This document shows, in pieces, positions 55,922 through 64,000 of a stretch of DNA of 64,000 nucleotides. The stretch lies in contig JAAEAF010014725.1 of the NCBI GenBank assembly GCA_011037195.1, positions 1-64,000 on the forward strand, in the 5' to 3' direction. The notes under the pieces are model-generated. The model ran no database searches. It was given only the letters and a program-made list of their open reading frames with translations, and was not told the DNA's origin. The position numbers and the translations under genes are program-made. Within the stretch, counting starts at the first letter, position 1; each line of letters opens with the position of its first letter. Source of the stretch: Triatoma infestans. Lineage: Eukaryota; Arthropoda; Insecta; Hemiptera; Reduviidae.

Positions 55922-56901
55922 TCTGGTGTGAAACACTCACACAACTTTCTCTTACTCCAGTTCTCAAAATTATAATTGACAAATTTTATAGATTGTGTAC
56001 CAAATTTAATGCAATTTGTCGAAAACTGAAAAAAACTATTCAGATAAGCGCACTTCCGGTTTACTGATTTTCTTCACGCCCGGAGTTTTGGCCAACTTAT
56101 TTCTAATTAATTTCATTTGGATGATAGAGTTGTATAATCAAGTATGATATCACTTTAGAGGAAGCTGTAACCCTACCCCTCTCCAAAAGTGCCCTTAAAT
56201 GAATTTTCCCAGATAAATATTTTATATAAAAGTTGTAGATCTTTGAATGTTTAGTTTATATGTGTAGTTTCAAGAAAATCGTCGGGGCCATTTTGAGAAA
56301 ATTGCGAAAAAGTGAAAAAATCATATTTAGTAAAGTGTTAAAACAAAAGCACTTCCGGTTTTCCGATTTTTCTCAAACTCGGAATTTCAACAACATATTT
56401 AATTCTAATTAACATTATTTAAATGACCGAATTGTGTAATAACCCGGAATAGCACTTTAGAGGGTAACCTAACCCCACCCCTCCCCCAGAAGGGCCCTTA
56501 AATCAATTTTCCTAGAGAAATGTTTCAAATAAAAGTTGTAGCTCCTTGTATATGTAGTTGATGTATCAAGTTTAAAGAAAATCCTTGGAGCCATTTTTGA
56601 GAAAAACGCAAAAAAGTAAAAAAGTCAACTAGTAAAGTGGTACTTCCGGTTGAGGAATTTTGACAGATAACGCACAGTCAGATCGCATGGTGATACCTAA
56701 ACGGAATATTAAGTTTCAGTTTTTACGGTTTTTCGTTTTTGAGCTATGCTGTTCACATACACAACACACACACACAGACCATTTGCTAAAAAACACTTTT
56801 TTGGACTCAGGGGACCTCAAAACGGGTATTTCCGGTGAAAACTCGATATCGAAAATTTGACACGATTACAATACTTCCTCTTACTAGGAGTAAGAGAAAG
56901 T
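55922..56901 (-). repeat. HP1 repeat, full length, reference-like copy
   Basis: 980 bp with both hairpins and two units. Each unit carries GTTGTAG, GCCATTTT.GAGAAAA and CACTTCCGG. It is followed by GTCAGATCGCATGGTGATAC, the TTCGTTTTTGAGCTATGCTG block, a short (AC)n and TTTTTTGGACTCAGGGGACC. Confidence 0.9.
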
Positions 56902-56904
56902 AAA

Positions 56905-57539
56905 AAACAAAACAATAACTATAATAATATAAAATTATTTCGACAATTTTTCCCATTCTCAGTTATAATATTAGATTGGCCGCTTATAATTTATATATAA
57001 ATAGTGTGTGTTTGTTAATATTAATAATTGACTGTTGACAGTTATTTTAATTTTATGTACTTTTTTTTATATATTATGTAATATTTATTGTGACGAGCCT
57101 TGTATGCATTTATATGTACAAATGATTTGAAGGCAATAAAATTATCCATCTATCTATCTATATGTTTCATAATCTTTAATCATATCTACAGCCACATTTG
57201 TGTTGCTTTTTTGTTAACATTTATTCCAAAATGATGCAACCGAAATATTAACATTTTTATGTGTATTGTAACAATGTTTTCTTTTTTTCCAGTCATTGGA
57301 ACAAAATGTCTAAATCGATGCAACGAAAAAAAATTTATCGACCGGATTGATGATTACCTTGCATTAACAATTTACCCACTTGTTTACTGTAGCATAAATC
57401 AATAGTGACTCAAAAAACAAACTATACAACCCGGAATTGTTGTCACTTGTTGCTTTCGTGTTTCTTCGTAGTTTATCGCTTCCCGGAATGGAAACACGCA
57501 ACATTGAATTTTTATTATGGCAATAAATATCCATTATTT
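56905..57539. other. AT-rich interval
   Basis: A TCTA microsatellite at 57148-57163. No gene recognised. Confidence 0.4.
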
Positions 57540-57785
57540 GTCTGGAGAAATGTTTGAAATAAAAGTTATATGACATTTATTGTAATCTGTAGTATGTGAA
57601 ATAAATCACACTTGGAAAGTCACACAATGTATCAAATTCATACATTTTGATCACAACATTACACACACACAACACACACACACACAGACCTCTCGATTAA
57701 ACATTTTTTTTGTCGTACTCAACAATACCTTTAAAACATGTATTTCCTGTGAAAGTCAATTTCGAAAATTTGACACAATCCTTAT
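57540..57785 (-). repeat. HP1 fragment, diverged
   Basis: GAGAAATGTTTGAAATAAAA, an (AC)n tract at 57661-57686 and TTTCGAAAATTTGACACAAT at the right edge. It is cut by the element C copy. Confidence 0.6.
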
Positions 57786-57788
57786 TTG

Positions 57789-58540
57789 TTTTTTTTTTTT
57801 TTTTTTTTTTGCGCATCGACAACTTAGGTCATTAGCGCCGAAGTAGTTATTTAGGACCACTCGAGCTGGGATGGCGCTTTCTTTCTCCCCACGATATCCA
57901 TCGCAGCTTCCATTAGAAGTAGCATGGAACCAGGGGGTACTGTAGCAGTCATGCCGTCTCCTCCTCACTTTAGCCATCGAAGCCAGTCGACGGGGGGAGG
58001 AGAACTGACAATGACGCGTGACGCCATCCTCTTCTTTTCTCACCTAAGTGGGGGATACCAGAATGGTAGGATTATAGCCACCCCCTGCCTCACTTTGTTT
58101 GTCTCACTTTTACCTATCAACTATCGCGTATTAACATGATATGAAATCTATGTACTAGTAGTGTTTACATAACCTGCAAACGATATTTTCCACATCATCT
58201 CTACTAAAAGCTATATAAAAAGGGTTATTTGCTTCAGATGTGGGTGGAGTACTCTTTTAAAGGTTCTACCACCCTCTAAAATAAACTAAATAAACTAGTA
58301 AGATAAAACTAAATAGACTAGAATTGGGGGTGAAGTACTTCTATAAAAAATTCCTTGCACCCCCCAGATAAAATTCTAAGTTAAAACATCCACACCAACA
58401 CCCAAGCCAATAAGTACTTTCATGCTAATAATACACGTACACTAATAAATACACCCACGCTATTAGATACACTCACGCTAATAAATACATTCACACAAAT
58501 AAATACATTCAGCTTATATCCATTCATTCTATGGGGAGGT
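57789..58540 (-). mobile_element. Element C, copy without the LTR
   Basis: T run 57789-57810 (poly(A) tail), then, read on the minus strand, the body matching 27340-27940 and the 5' part with short tandem units (ATTTATTAGCGTGAGTG). It lacks the LTR found in the 26.6 kb copy and so shows the empty site (GGTGTTGGTGTGGATG). Its 5' end extends further than in that copy and approaches the telomeric array. Confidence 0.85.
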
Positions 58541-58575
58541 ACTCGATATTCCACTCCCCAAATAAATAAAAAAAC

Positions 58576-58599
58576 TAACCTAACCTAACCTAACCTAAA
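58576..58599. repeat. Interstitial (TTAGG)n telomeric repeat
   Basis: Five CTAAC units in a row with one final change, that is (TTAGG)5 on the minus strand, the usual insect/arthropod telomere unit. Too short to be a telomere. Confidence 0.75.
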
Positions 58600-59670
58600 T
58601 CCTTATTCTTGTTCTTATTGGCAAACAGTGAGAGAAATTAAAAACTAAACTCTTTAGTTCTTACCATTTGGTTTCCTTCATTGCTTGCCAACAATTCTTT
58701 TTAATACCTTTCCAAAATTGCTTGATAAACAAACATCAGGCCGGCCAGGTTATAGGTGTTTGAACTAAGGAATGGGGGATCTCTATTTCAAATACGATTG
58801 ATGATCCAATAAATGTCTTTAATAAATTTTAAATCCAGATTCAATTAGTCTCTTCTATTATATTAATATTATTATTGTTACTTTAATTAAATCAGAACTT
58901 TCTCGCTAGAAATAATAACATCCAGGATAATGCTATGCAAATTGATTTATAAACTTTGTATTTCTCAATTGGCGCTTACATCTATTTGCTCTACTGAGCA
59001 AGACGGCCTTCTGAATTAGAAAATATAAAATTTCTTCTTTGATGCTTTGTTGTTATTATTATTATTATTATTATTTTTTTTTTTTTTAATTCTTGCGTAA
59101 ACATTTAGGGATTACTTTCCCACAAGTGTTACAAATATATTTAATTTTCCACGCCCTTATTGATTTGCTCACTTATATGTATTTTGTAATGTGTAGACCT
59201 TTGGGAAGAAATATAAATTATTTTAGAATTAAGTGAAAAATATTAGTTAATATCTATGTAATATTGGTTGTTACTTAGTGCAATTCCAAGACTGGGTTTT
59301 TACGAAGGTTGGGTGAAACAATAGAAACAGTTAGAAAGGTAAAATACCTGTAAGACAAGAAAAGGGAATTTCCCTTTCTTTCTCCCTTGAATGGAGGAGG
59401 GATGATATATATATAGAGAACCTAAAATAGGAGAGGAGGGAAATTGTTGGGGTGAAGGAAATCATGCTCAATGGGAATTTTAAAAGAGTGTCGTAGTGTT
59501 TGCTATACGAGAGTTAAGGCCCAACCTTCAGCTTAAAAACCCTTAAATATTGTAAGTTGTACAAATTAATATAGTTACTGCTTAAGTATTATTTTACTAT
59601 TATTTAAGGAATAAGATTTTATTTATAGTCTAAATTGTTTAATTATATGTATTTCTTTTATATGGTTATT
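58600..59670. other. AT-rich interval
   Basis: An ATT tract at 59051-59076. Nothing coding recognised. The pre-insertion flank of the LINE ends here. Confidence 0.4.
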
Positions 59671-60063
59671 TTCTAAGTATTTTGGACCATAAGGGGGACA
59701 GGTCAGAGTGCCTTGTGCGTCTCTGACCGCTTTAACTCTCCAAGTCAAGTCAACCCCACCTCCTCGTGGTATGGTCTGGGCACCTCCTTTGGGAGGTGGC
59801 GAACGGGGCTCTGACGGGCCGGAGTAAGCCCCCTCCGGTCTCCCACTTTCCTCCTCCCTCTTCCTTGGTATCCTTTCATGTCCCTTTTCAGGTATCCCAA
59901 CCCAAGCCGAGAAGAGATGCGCGTCAAGGCTGGATGCGTACAGGGTGTCTAAATATATGTGCGGTAGCGGTCACCTTGGGGCACCGGGCGACACCCCATT
60001 GTATCGTAGCCTTCCTGTAGTAAGAGGCTCTATTGCAGGCGACCGACTGGATCCTCAATTTAC

Positions 60064-60471
60064 GTGGGAACTAATATGAGTGAACCATTTAAAAATAAAA
60101 ATCTTAAGAAAAGGGGCGAGGCTAAAGGCTCGCTCAGCTCGCTGTCATCGGCAGGTGGTAGTTCCCTAGGTTCTAGGGAAGGCACACCTGCGATGATAGA
60201 AACTACGGGGGGCAATCAGTCCGCCCCGGTTGAAGGTAGCCATGGGAGGGTGGTTGCTGGGGGGTCTGGCTGTCCAGGCTCCCCGTCGGCGGACCCTCTC
60301 GGCGAGGTGGCATCTAAGATTGGGGGCATTAAGATCGCTCACAAAAGGCCAGTGGAGCCCAGCGCAGACAGCAGGCGAGGCGCAGGGCTGCGGCTGGGGG
60401 AAGAGAGTGGATCCCCAATAGTGTGTGGAAGAGGATGCAGCGGGGAGGGGCCTCTTCCACGCAACCGGTGA
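60064..60471 (+). CDS. LINE ORF1, N-terminal frame
   Basis: Starts MGTNMSEPFKNKNLKKRGEA, with a low-complexity S/G-rich stretch (SLSSLSSAGGSSLGSREG). No domain is recognised. It overlaps the next frame by 49 bases and shares its composition, so the two are probably one ORF1 split by a one-base indel near 60400-60470. Either Met (60064 or 60076) could start it. Confidence 0.6.
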   Translation: MGTNMSEPFKNKNLKKRGEAKGSLSSLSSAGGSSLGSREGTPAMIETTGGNQSAPVEGSHGRVVAGGSGCPGSPSADPLGEVASKIGGIKIAHKRPVEPSADSRRGAGLRLGEESGSPIVCGRGCSGEGPLPRNR

Positions 60472-61280
60472 GAGCTGGCGTGGCTGGGAATTCGACTGCC
60501 CGGGGTAGTGCCGGCGGGGATGTGAGGAGGGTGGCACAGGTTGCTGCCCCCCGTGCATCTCTGCGGACTCCCAAGCGGGTGAGATCGGAGGTGAGCACGC
60601 CAAGCACCGAGCCGAGTGTTCCCTCCAGGGAAAGTAAGCGGGCAAGGGGTCCCGAAGAGGTTCCTTCGGGTTCCTTTAGGGATGTTCTTAGCTCCCATCG
60701 AATGGCGATTGCTCTTGAGGGGTATCCGAGTGACCGGCTGACAGAAAGTCAGGCGGAGAGGATACAGACCGAGATCGTCGCCAATATAGTGGGCGAGATC
60801 AGGCCTCAGTTTAGGGGGTGTTACTGGTCCAGGGGCGTACTCGTTGTTGTTTGCAACAGTGAGGCTACGCGCCTCTGGCTGGAGCAGTTGGTCCCCACTC
60901 TCCAAGTTGGGGAGGGTAGGCTGAGGATAGGGCTCGCCAGAGACATACTTAGGTCGGCCAAGGTATCCGTTTGGATATCTGGCTCCCTAAGAGAGGCTTC
61001 TCCAGCGGTCGTCTTGGACAAGCTCCGCATTCAAAATGAGGACTTGGAGACGGCGGACTGGAGACTCATCAGCAGAAGAGTGGAGACGCAGGGGCAAACC
61101 CTGGTCTTCGACGTGGCTGACCGAACCCTGGAGAGACTGAGGAGATCCGGGCTCGAGGTTTTCCTCGGGATGGATCTCGTCAGGTTCCGGGTGATATCTA
61201 GGCCGAGAGAAGATGAAAAGGAAGGCGAGGGACCCCACTCTCCGATGGAGGTTACTCCAAGTAAACCTCCATCACAGTAG
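60423..61280 (+). CDS. LINE ORF1, DUF4780-like domain (285 aa)
   Basis: Basic, serine-rich start (PKRVRSEVSTPS, SRESKRARG), then a domain from about residue 80: DRLTESQAERIQTEI, a G-x-L-x-V-V-C block (RGVLVVVCNSEATRLWLEQL), GEGRLRIGLARDI, KVSVWISG, LRIQNEDLETADWRL, QTLVFDVADRTLERL and GLEVFLGMDLVRFRV. This order resembles DUF4780 proteins of insect LINEs, thought to act as RNA-binding ORF1 proteins. That is from memory of the family. The frame overlaps ORF2 by 68 bases in another phase. Confidence 0.75.
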   Translation: MWKRMQRGGASSTQPVRAGVAGNSTARGSAGGDVRRVAQVAAPRASLRTPKRVRSEVSTPSTEPSVPSRESKRARGPEEVPSGSFRDVLSSHRMAIALEGYPSDRLTESQAERIQTEIVANIVGEIRPQFRGCYWSRGVLVVVCNSEATRLWLEQLVPTLQVGEGRLRIGLARDILRSAKVSVWISGSLREASPAVVLDKLRIQNEDLETADWRLISRRVETQGQTLVFDVADRTLERLRRSGLEVFLGMDLVRFRVISRPREDEKEGEGPHSPMEVTPSKPPSQ

Positions 61281-62652
61281 GGGAGCATCGTCGGCCCTGT
61301 CCAAATATCTCGTCAGAGAGAACATCTCCATCGCCCTCATTCAAGAACCCTGGCTTGTTCGGGGGAGAGTTGCGGGGCTTGGAGAAGCAACAGGTAAGAT
61401 AATCTATGATCGTAGCCTGGCGAATCCCAGGAGTTGTATGTATATTAGGGAAGAAATAACCTCGTTGCTGCTGATGGAATTTTGTTCTAGGGACCAGACT
61501 GCAATGAGGGTTAAACTCCGAACGGAGGAGGGGACCAGGGAGTTAGTGCTGGCCTCCACGTACCTTCCGTTCGACTCACCGGCGCCGCCACCGTCAGAAG
61601 AGATGCGAAAGCTGGTCACCTGGTGCAGGGTAAACGGCCTGCAGCTTATAATTGGCTGCGATGCGAACTCGCACAACACTGTGTGGGGAAGCTCCAATAC
61701 CAATAATAGAGATAAGTCACTCCTTGATTTTATTTTGTCTAGTAAATTAAGCATTATAAATGAAGGAGAAGATGCAACTTTCTGCAATATTAATCGCAGA
61801 GAGGTGATCGATCTCACCTTGGGGACTAACTTTATTTCGACCCTGGTAAGAGACTGGCATGTGTCCCAGGAACCCTCACTGTCGGACCACATGAACATCA
61901 GGTTTGATATCCTGGCCAACTGTAGGGAAACAAGGGCCTTCAGGAATCCCAGGCGAACAGACTGGGACTCATATAGGCGGGATCTCAGCCATAACATCGG
62001 GTCAGCCAAACGCTCTTTTAAAACCCTGAATGACATCGAGGACGCTGCGGATCAACTGCGGCGAGTAATCTTGGATGCTTTCCGGGACAATTGCGCGGAA
62101 GTGGTGCGTACATCCACCAGAGGAGTCAGCTGGTGGAATGACCAGCTGGCAGGCCTCCGCGCTAGAGCGAGAAGACTGTTCAACGCGGCGAAGAGGAGGG
62201 GTACATGGACGGAGTACCGTGAGGCCCTCACCTCTTACAATTTAGCTATTAGGAAAGCTAAAAAGGACTCGTGGAGGAAGCTGTGCGAGGAGGTAGCCAC
62301 GACCTCCGAAGGGGCTAGACTTCACAGAATACTTTCAAGGGTACCGACAAATCCGTTGGGAACAATCAGGAAACCTGACGGCGACTTTACGGAGGCGGGA
62401 AGGGACACACTGGAGCACATGGTCCAGGTGCACTTCCCTGGCTCCATAGTGACCTCGGTAGGTCCGCGGGATGAATCACGAATATATCCATGGGGTAGGC
62501 CCGGATCCAGGGGGGATTGGACCGCGGCCAAAGAATGTGTCACATTTAGTAAGATTAAGTGGGCGATACAACATTTTAAGGAAATCGTGCTCCAGGAGGG
62601 ACTGGTAGGGAAGGTTCTGGACCTCATGAAGAGGGGGGGCTTCCGCTACTAG
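61213..62652 (+). CDS. LINE ORF2 reduced to APE-like endonuclease (479 aa)
   Basis: Residues ~10-240 form an apurinic-type endonuclease: LLQVNLHHSRGASSAL, ALIQEPWLVRGRV (catalytic E), ASTYLPFDSPAPPP, LIIGCDANSHNTVWGSSN (catalytic D-x-N), REVIDLTLGT and EPSLSDHMNIRFD (S-D-H). A linker helix region follows (WWNDQLAGLRARARRLF, RKAKKDSWRKLCEEV, NPLGTIRKPDGDFTEA). Right after IKWAIQHFK, where the finger region of RT should begin, the frame jumps to VLQEGLVGKVLDLMKRGG and stops. The deletion is in frame or nearly so. All endonuclease residues I can check are present. Confidence 0.85.
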   Translation: MKRKARDPTLRWRLLQVNLHHSRGASSALSKYLVRENISIALIQEPWLVRGRVAGLGEATGKIIYDRSLANPRSCMYIREEITSLLLMEFCSRDQTAMRVKLRTEEGTRELVLASTYLPFDSPAPPPSEEMRKLVTWCRVNGLQLIIGCDANSHNTVWGSSNTNNRDKSLLDFILSSKLSIINEGEDATFCNINRREVIDLTLGTNFISTLVRDWHVSQEPSLSDHMNIRFDILANCRETRAFRNPRRTDWDSYRRDLSHNIGSAKRSFKTLNDIEDAADQLRRVILDAFRDNCAEVVRTSTRGVSWWNDQLAGLRARARRLFNAAKRRGTWTEYREALTSYNLAIRKAKKDSWRKLCEEVATTSEGARLHRILSRVPTNPLGTIRKPDGDFTEAGRDTLEHMVQVHFPGSIVTSVGPRDESRIYPWGRPGSRGDWTAAKECVTFSKIKWAIQHFKEIVLQEGLVGKVLDLMKRGGFRY

Positions 62653-62759
62653 GTTTTAGGGGTTGGCACAATAAGCCTCATTGGGAGGCTGCGGTGCCTG
62701 GGTTTTAGTCCCCCCCTGCAGCATTCTAATTCTAATTCTAATTCTAAGTATTTTTTATC

Positions 62760-63737
62760 CTTTACTCAATCCAGATGAACACAGACCTCACGAGATCCCT
62801 TTAGAGAAGAGTTAAATTAAAAATTATAAATATTTACTATTCTGAATTTCTTTTTTATACCCCCCCCAAATATACATACATTACAATTTATTGAGTAAAA
62901 ATTTCAATGTGTAAAGAATATTTAATTTTATAACTGCGGTAGGACAAAGTCGTGTAAATTCTCCAAACCAGATGTTTGTATTTAAAATGGGGTTCTGAAG
63001 AATGTGTGGCTTCACTCTAAACTAACATTTCAGAATTTTATTGGAGCTTGATTAAAAGACGTTGCTTGCTGGAATATAGTCTAATGAAATTTAAGTTATG
63101 TGTTCCGTGATCATCTCAGTTACATATTCCCATCTCAAAGAATCCTATTGTTAGTCAGCCACTCTTTCCACGTATTTTCGTTACTTATATCTCTAAATTA
63201 TGTCGTTAGTAATAAGTTGTAATTGTAGTTCGATTATATACAATATGTCAAGTCTCCAAGTTTCTCCCGCAAAATCCCCCTATATTCTGATGTATTGGCA
63301 TATTACATAACTCTTTGGGAGTTGTGTTGTAGACTCCTCGATAATGAGCCTTTAAGCTCTTGAAAGCTGACTTATTGTTGCTTTTCAAATGTTGATTTAA
63401 GACTGACTTTATACTGCCAATCTTAAACATGTTTTTTATGGTAGCTCTTTGATTGCCTTTGGGGGAAGCTTAATTCTTCAATGTTGTAGCCTATTCATTC
63501 ATACCGTACAAGTGGACCTGATAGATGGGTAGATGTAGGAGAACTTGTTAGTGGCAACCCTAGCGCTGATATGATTGGTACTTAAAGTCTCCAGCACTTG
63601 TTTTGGAGTGCTTCAAATAACTGTTTATTCTACTCCAACAAATTGACTTTAATTCCATTTCACTCCAATAGTCTTCACTGTCCATTGGCGGAATTATTAT
63701 TTTAAGGAATTAGCGACACCAGCTGCTAAGAGATAGT
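62760..63737. other. AT-rich interval
   Basis: No gene recognised. A C run at 62862-62868. Confidence 0.4.
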
Positions 63738-64000
63738 AGGAGGACGTAGATTAGAATAGATTCTTTTGGGGGGATTGGCTCTTCAGCCTGCGCCACCGCG
63801 ACCCCCGTGGGTCTATTGTGGCACCCCCTAAGTTGGAGACCCTTACCCCCCGTCCTGTCCCTCATCGAACTGTGGAGTCTGGGGAGGTCACCCCAGGAGG
63901 TCAAGTAGAGCATCTACAATCAGAGCACCCTCTCAAGCCCTCTCTGCCTTAATAGACTTAATAGACGCGAGAGGAGCCCCTGGTTGAGGCTTGCAGGCAC
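63738..64000 (-). pseudogene. LINE 3' end, runs off the window
   Basis: The minus strand ends with a CACAATAGACCCACGGGGGTCGCGGTG 3' UTR motif, split here as CACAATAGACCC and GGTCGCGGTG, and a degenerate TTCTAATCTA tail (63738-63760). The motif is shared with the LINE at 38428-39089 and with SINE A. Coding sequence is not resolved in the visible part. Confidence 0.6.

Larger units (their letters stand above)
59684..62741 (+). mobile_element. Complete-ended LINE lacking reverse transcriptase
   Basis: Flanked by TTCTAAGTATTTT at 59671-59683 and 62742-62754. The last seven bases are unrelated to the tail, so a target duplication of at least 7 bp is secure. Layout: GC-rich 5' UTR (59684-60063), ORF1, overlapping ORF2, 3' UTR with GGCACAATAAGCCTC and GGCTGCGGTGCC, and an (ATTCTA)n tail. 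It has both natural ends but is 3.06 kb, short of the 5-6 kb expected, because the RT and RNase H part of ORF2 is missing. Confidence 0.85.

Noticed and set aside
58576..58599. A true telomere
   Set aside because: Only five units, with ordinary sequence and a LINE further on.
60339..60905. 188-residue minus-strand frame
   Set aside because: Shadow of LINE ORF1, arising from high GC.

Overview
This is a 64 kb stretch of AT-rich eukaryotic genome made almost entirely of transposable elements (TEs). I found no convincing host gene. An arthropod, most likely an insect, is the best reading. The reasons are a short TTAGG-type telomeric array (58576-58599), R1-like and other RNase H-bearing LINEs, an ORF1 resembling the DUF4780 proteins of insect LINEs, Tc1 and mariner elements with TA target sites, PIF/Harbinger elements, Helitrons, and Penelope-like elements with hammerhead-ribozyme termini. 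The species cannot be named from the sequence.

Layout. 0-9 kb: a tRNA-derived SINE (family A), LINE remnants and a deleted Tc1 element. 9-14 kb: SINE B copies and a Penelope-like element (PLE) with inverted ends. 15-26 kb: a 1 kb segment duplicated in inverted orientation 9 kb apart, with a Harbinger MITE inside a SINE, a Helitron and a second PLE between the arms. 26-33 kb: a third PLE pair split by a long retroposon (element C) that itself holds a solo LTR, then a Helitron nested between older and younger copies of repeat family HP1. 33-37 kb: a mariner split by a chimeric CR1/L2-like LINE. 38-42 kb: a second inverted duplication (about 1.07 kb arms). 42-51 kb: HP1 copies, a near full-length Tc1, a Harbinger element and LTR-like repeats. 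51-58 kb: R1-like LINE fragments, more HP1 and element C next to telomeric repeats. 59.7-62.7 kb: a LINE with both termini and a target-site duplication, open ORF1 and endonuclease frames, but no reverse transcriptase.

How the pieces relate. The SINEs look mobilised by LINEs in the same window. SINE A shares its 3' tail, including (TCTAA)n, with the RNase H LINE at 38.4-39.1 kb. SINE B and element C share a different poly(A)-ending tail. SINE A and SINE B also share a central core of about 110 bp although their tails differ. The most abundant unnamed component is HP1, a roughly 1 kb non-autonomous repeat with a hairpin at each end, an (AC)n tract and a variable number of ~300 bp internal units. 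It has about 18 copies or fragments here. Hammerhead-type cores (CUGANGA ... GAAAC) occur at PLE ends, several in inverted pairs. Almost every coding remnant is broken. The open frames at 59.7-62.7 kb and the 34.1-35.1 kb reverse transcriptase fragment are the main exceptions.
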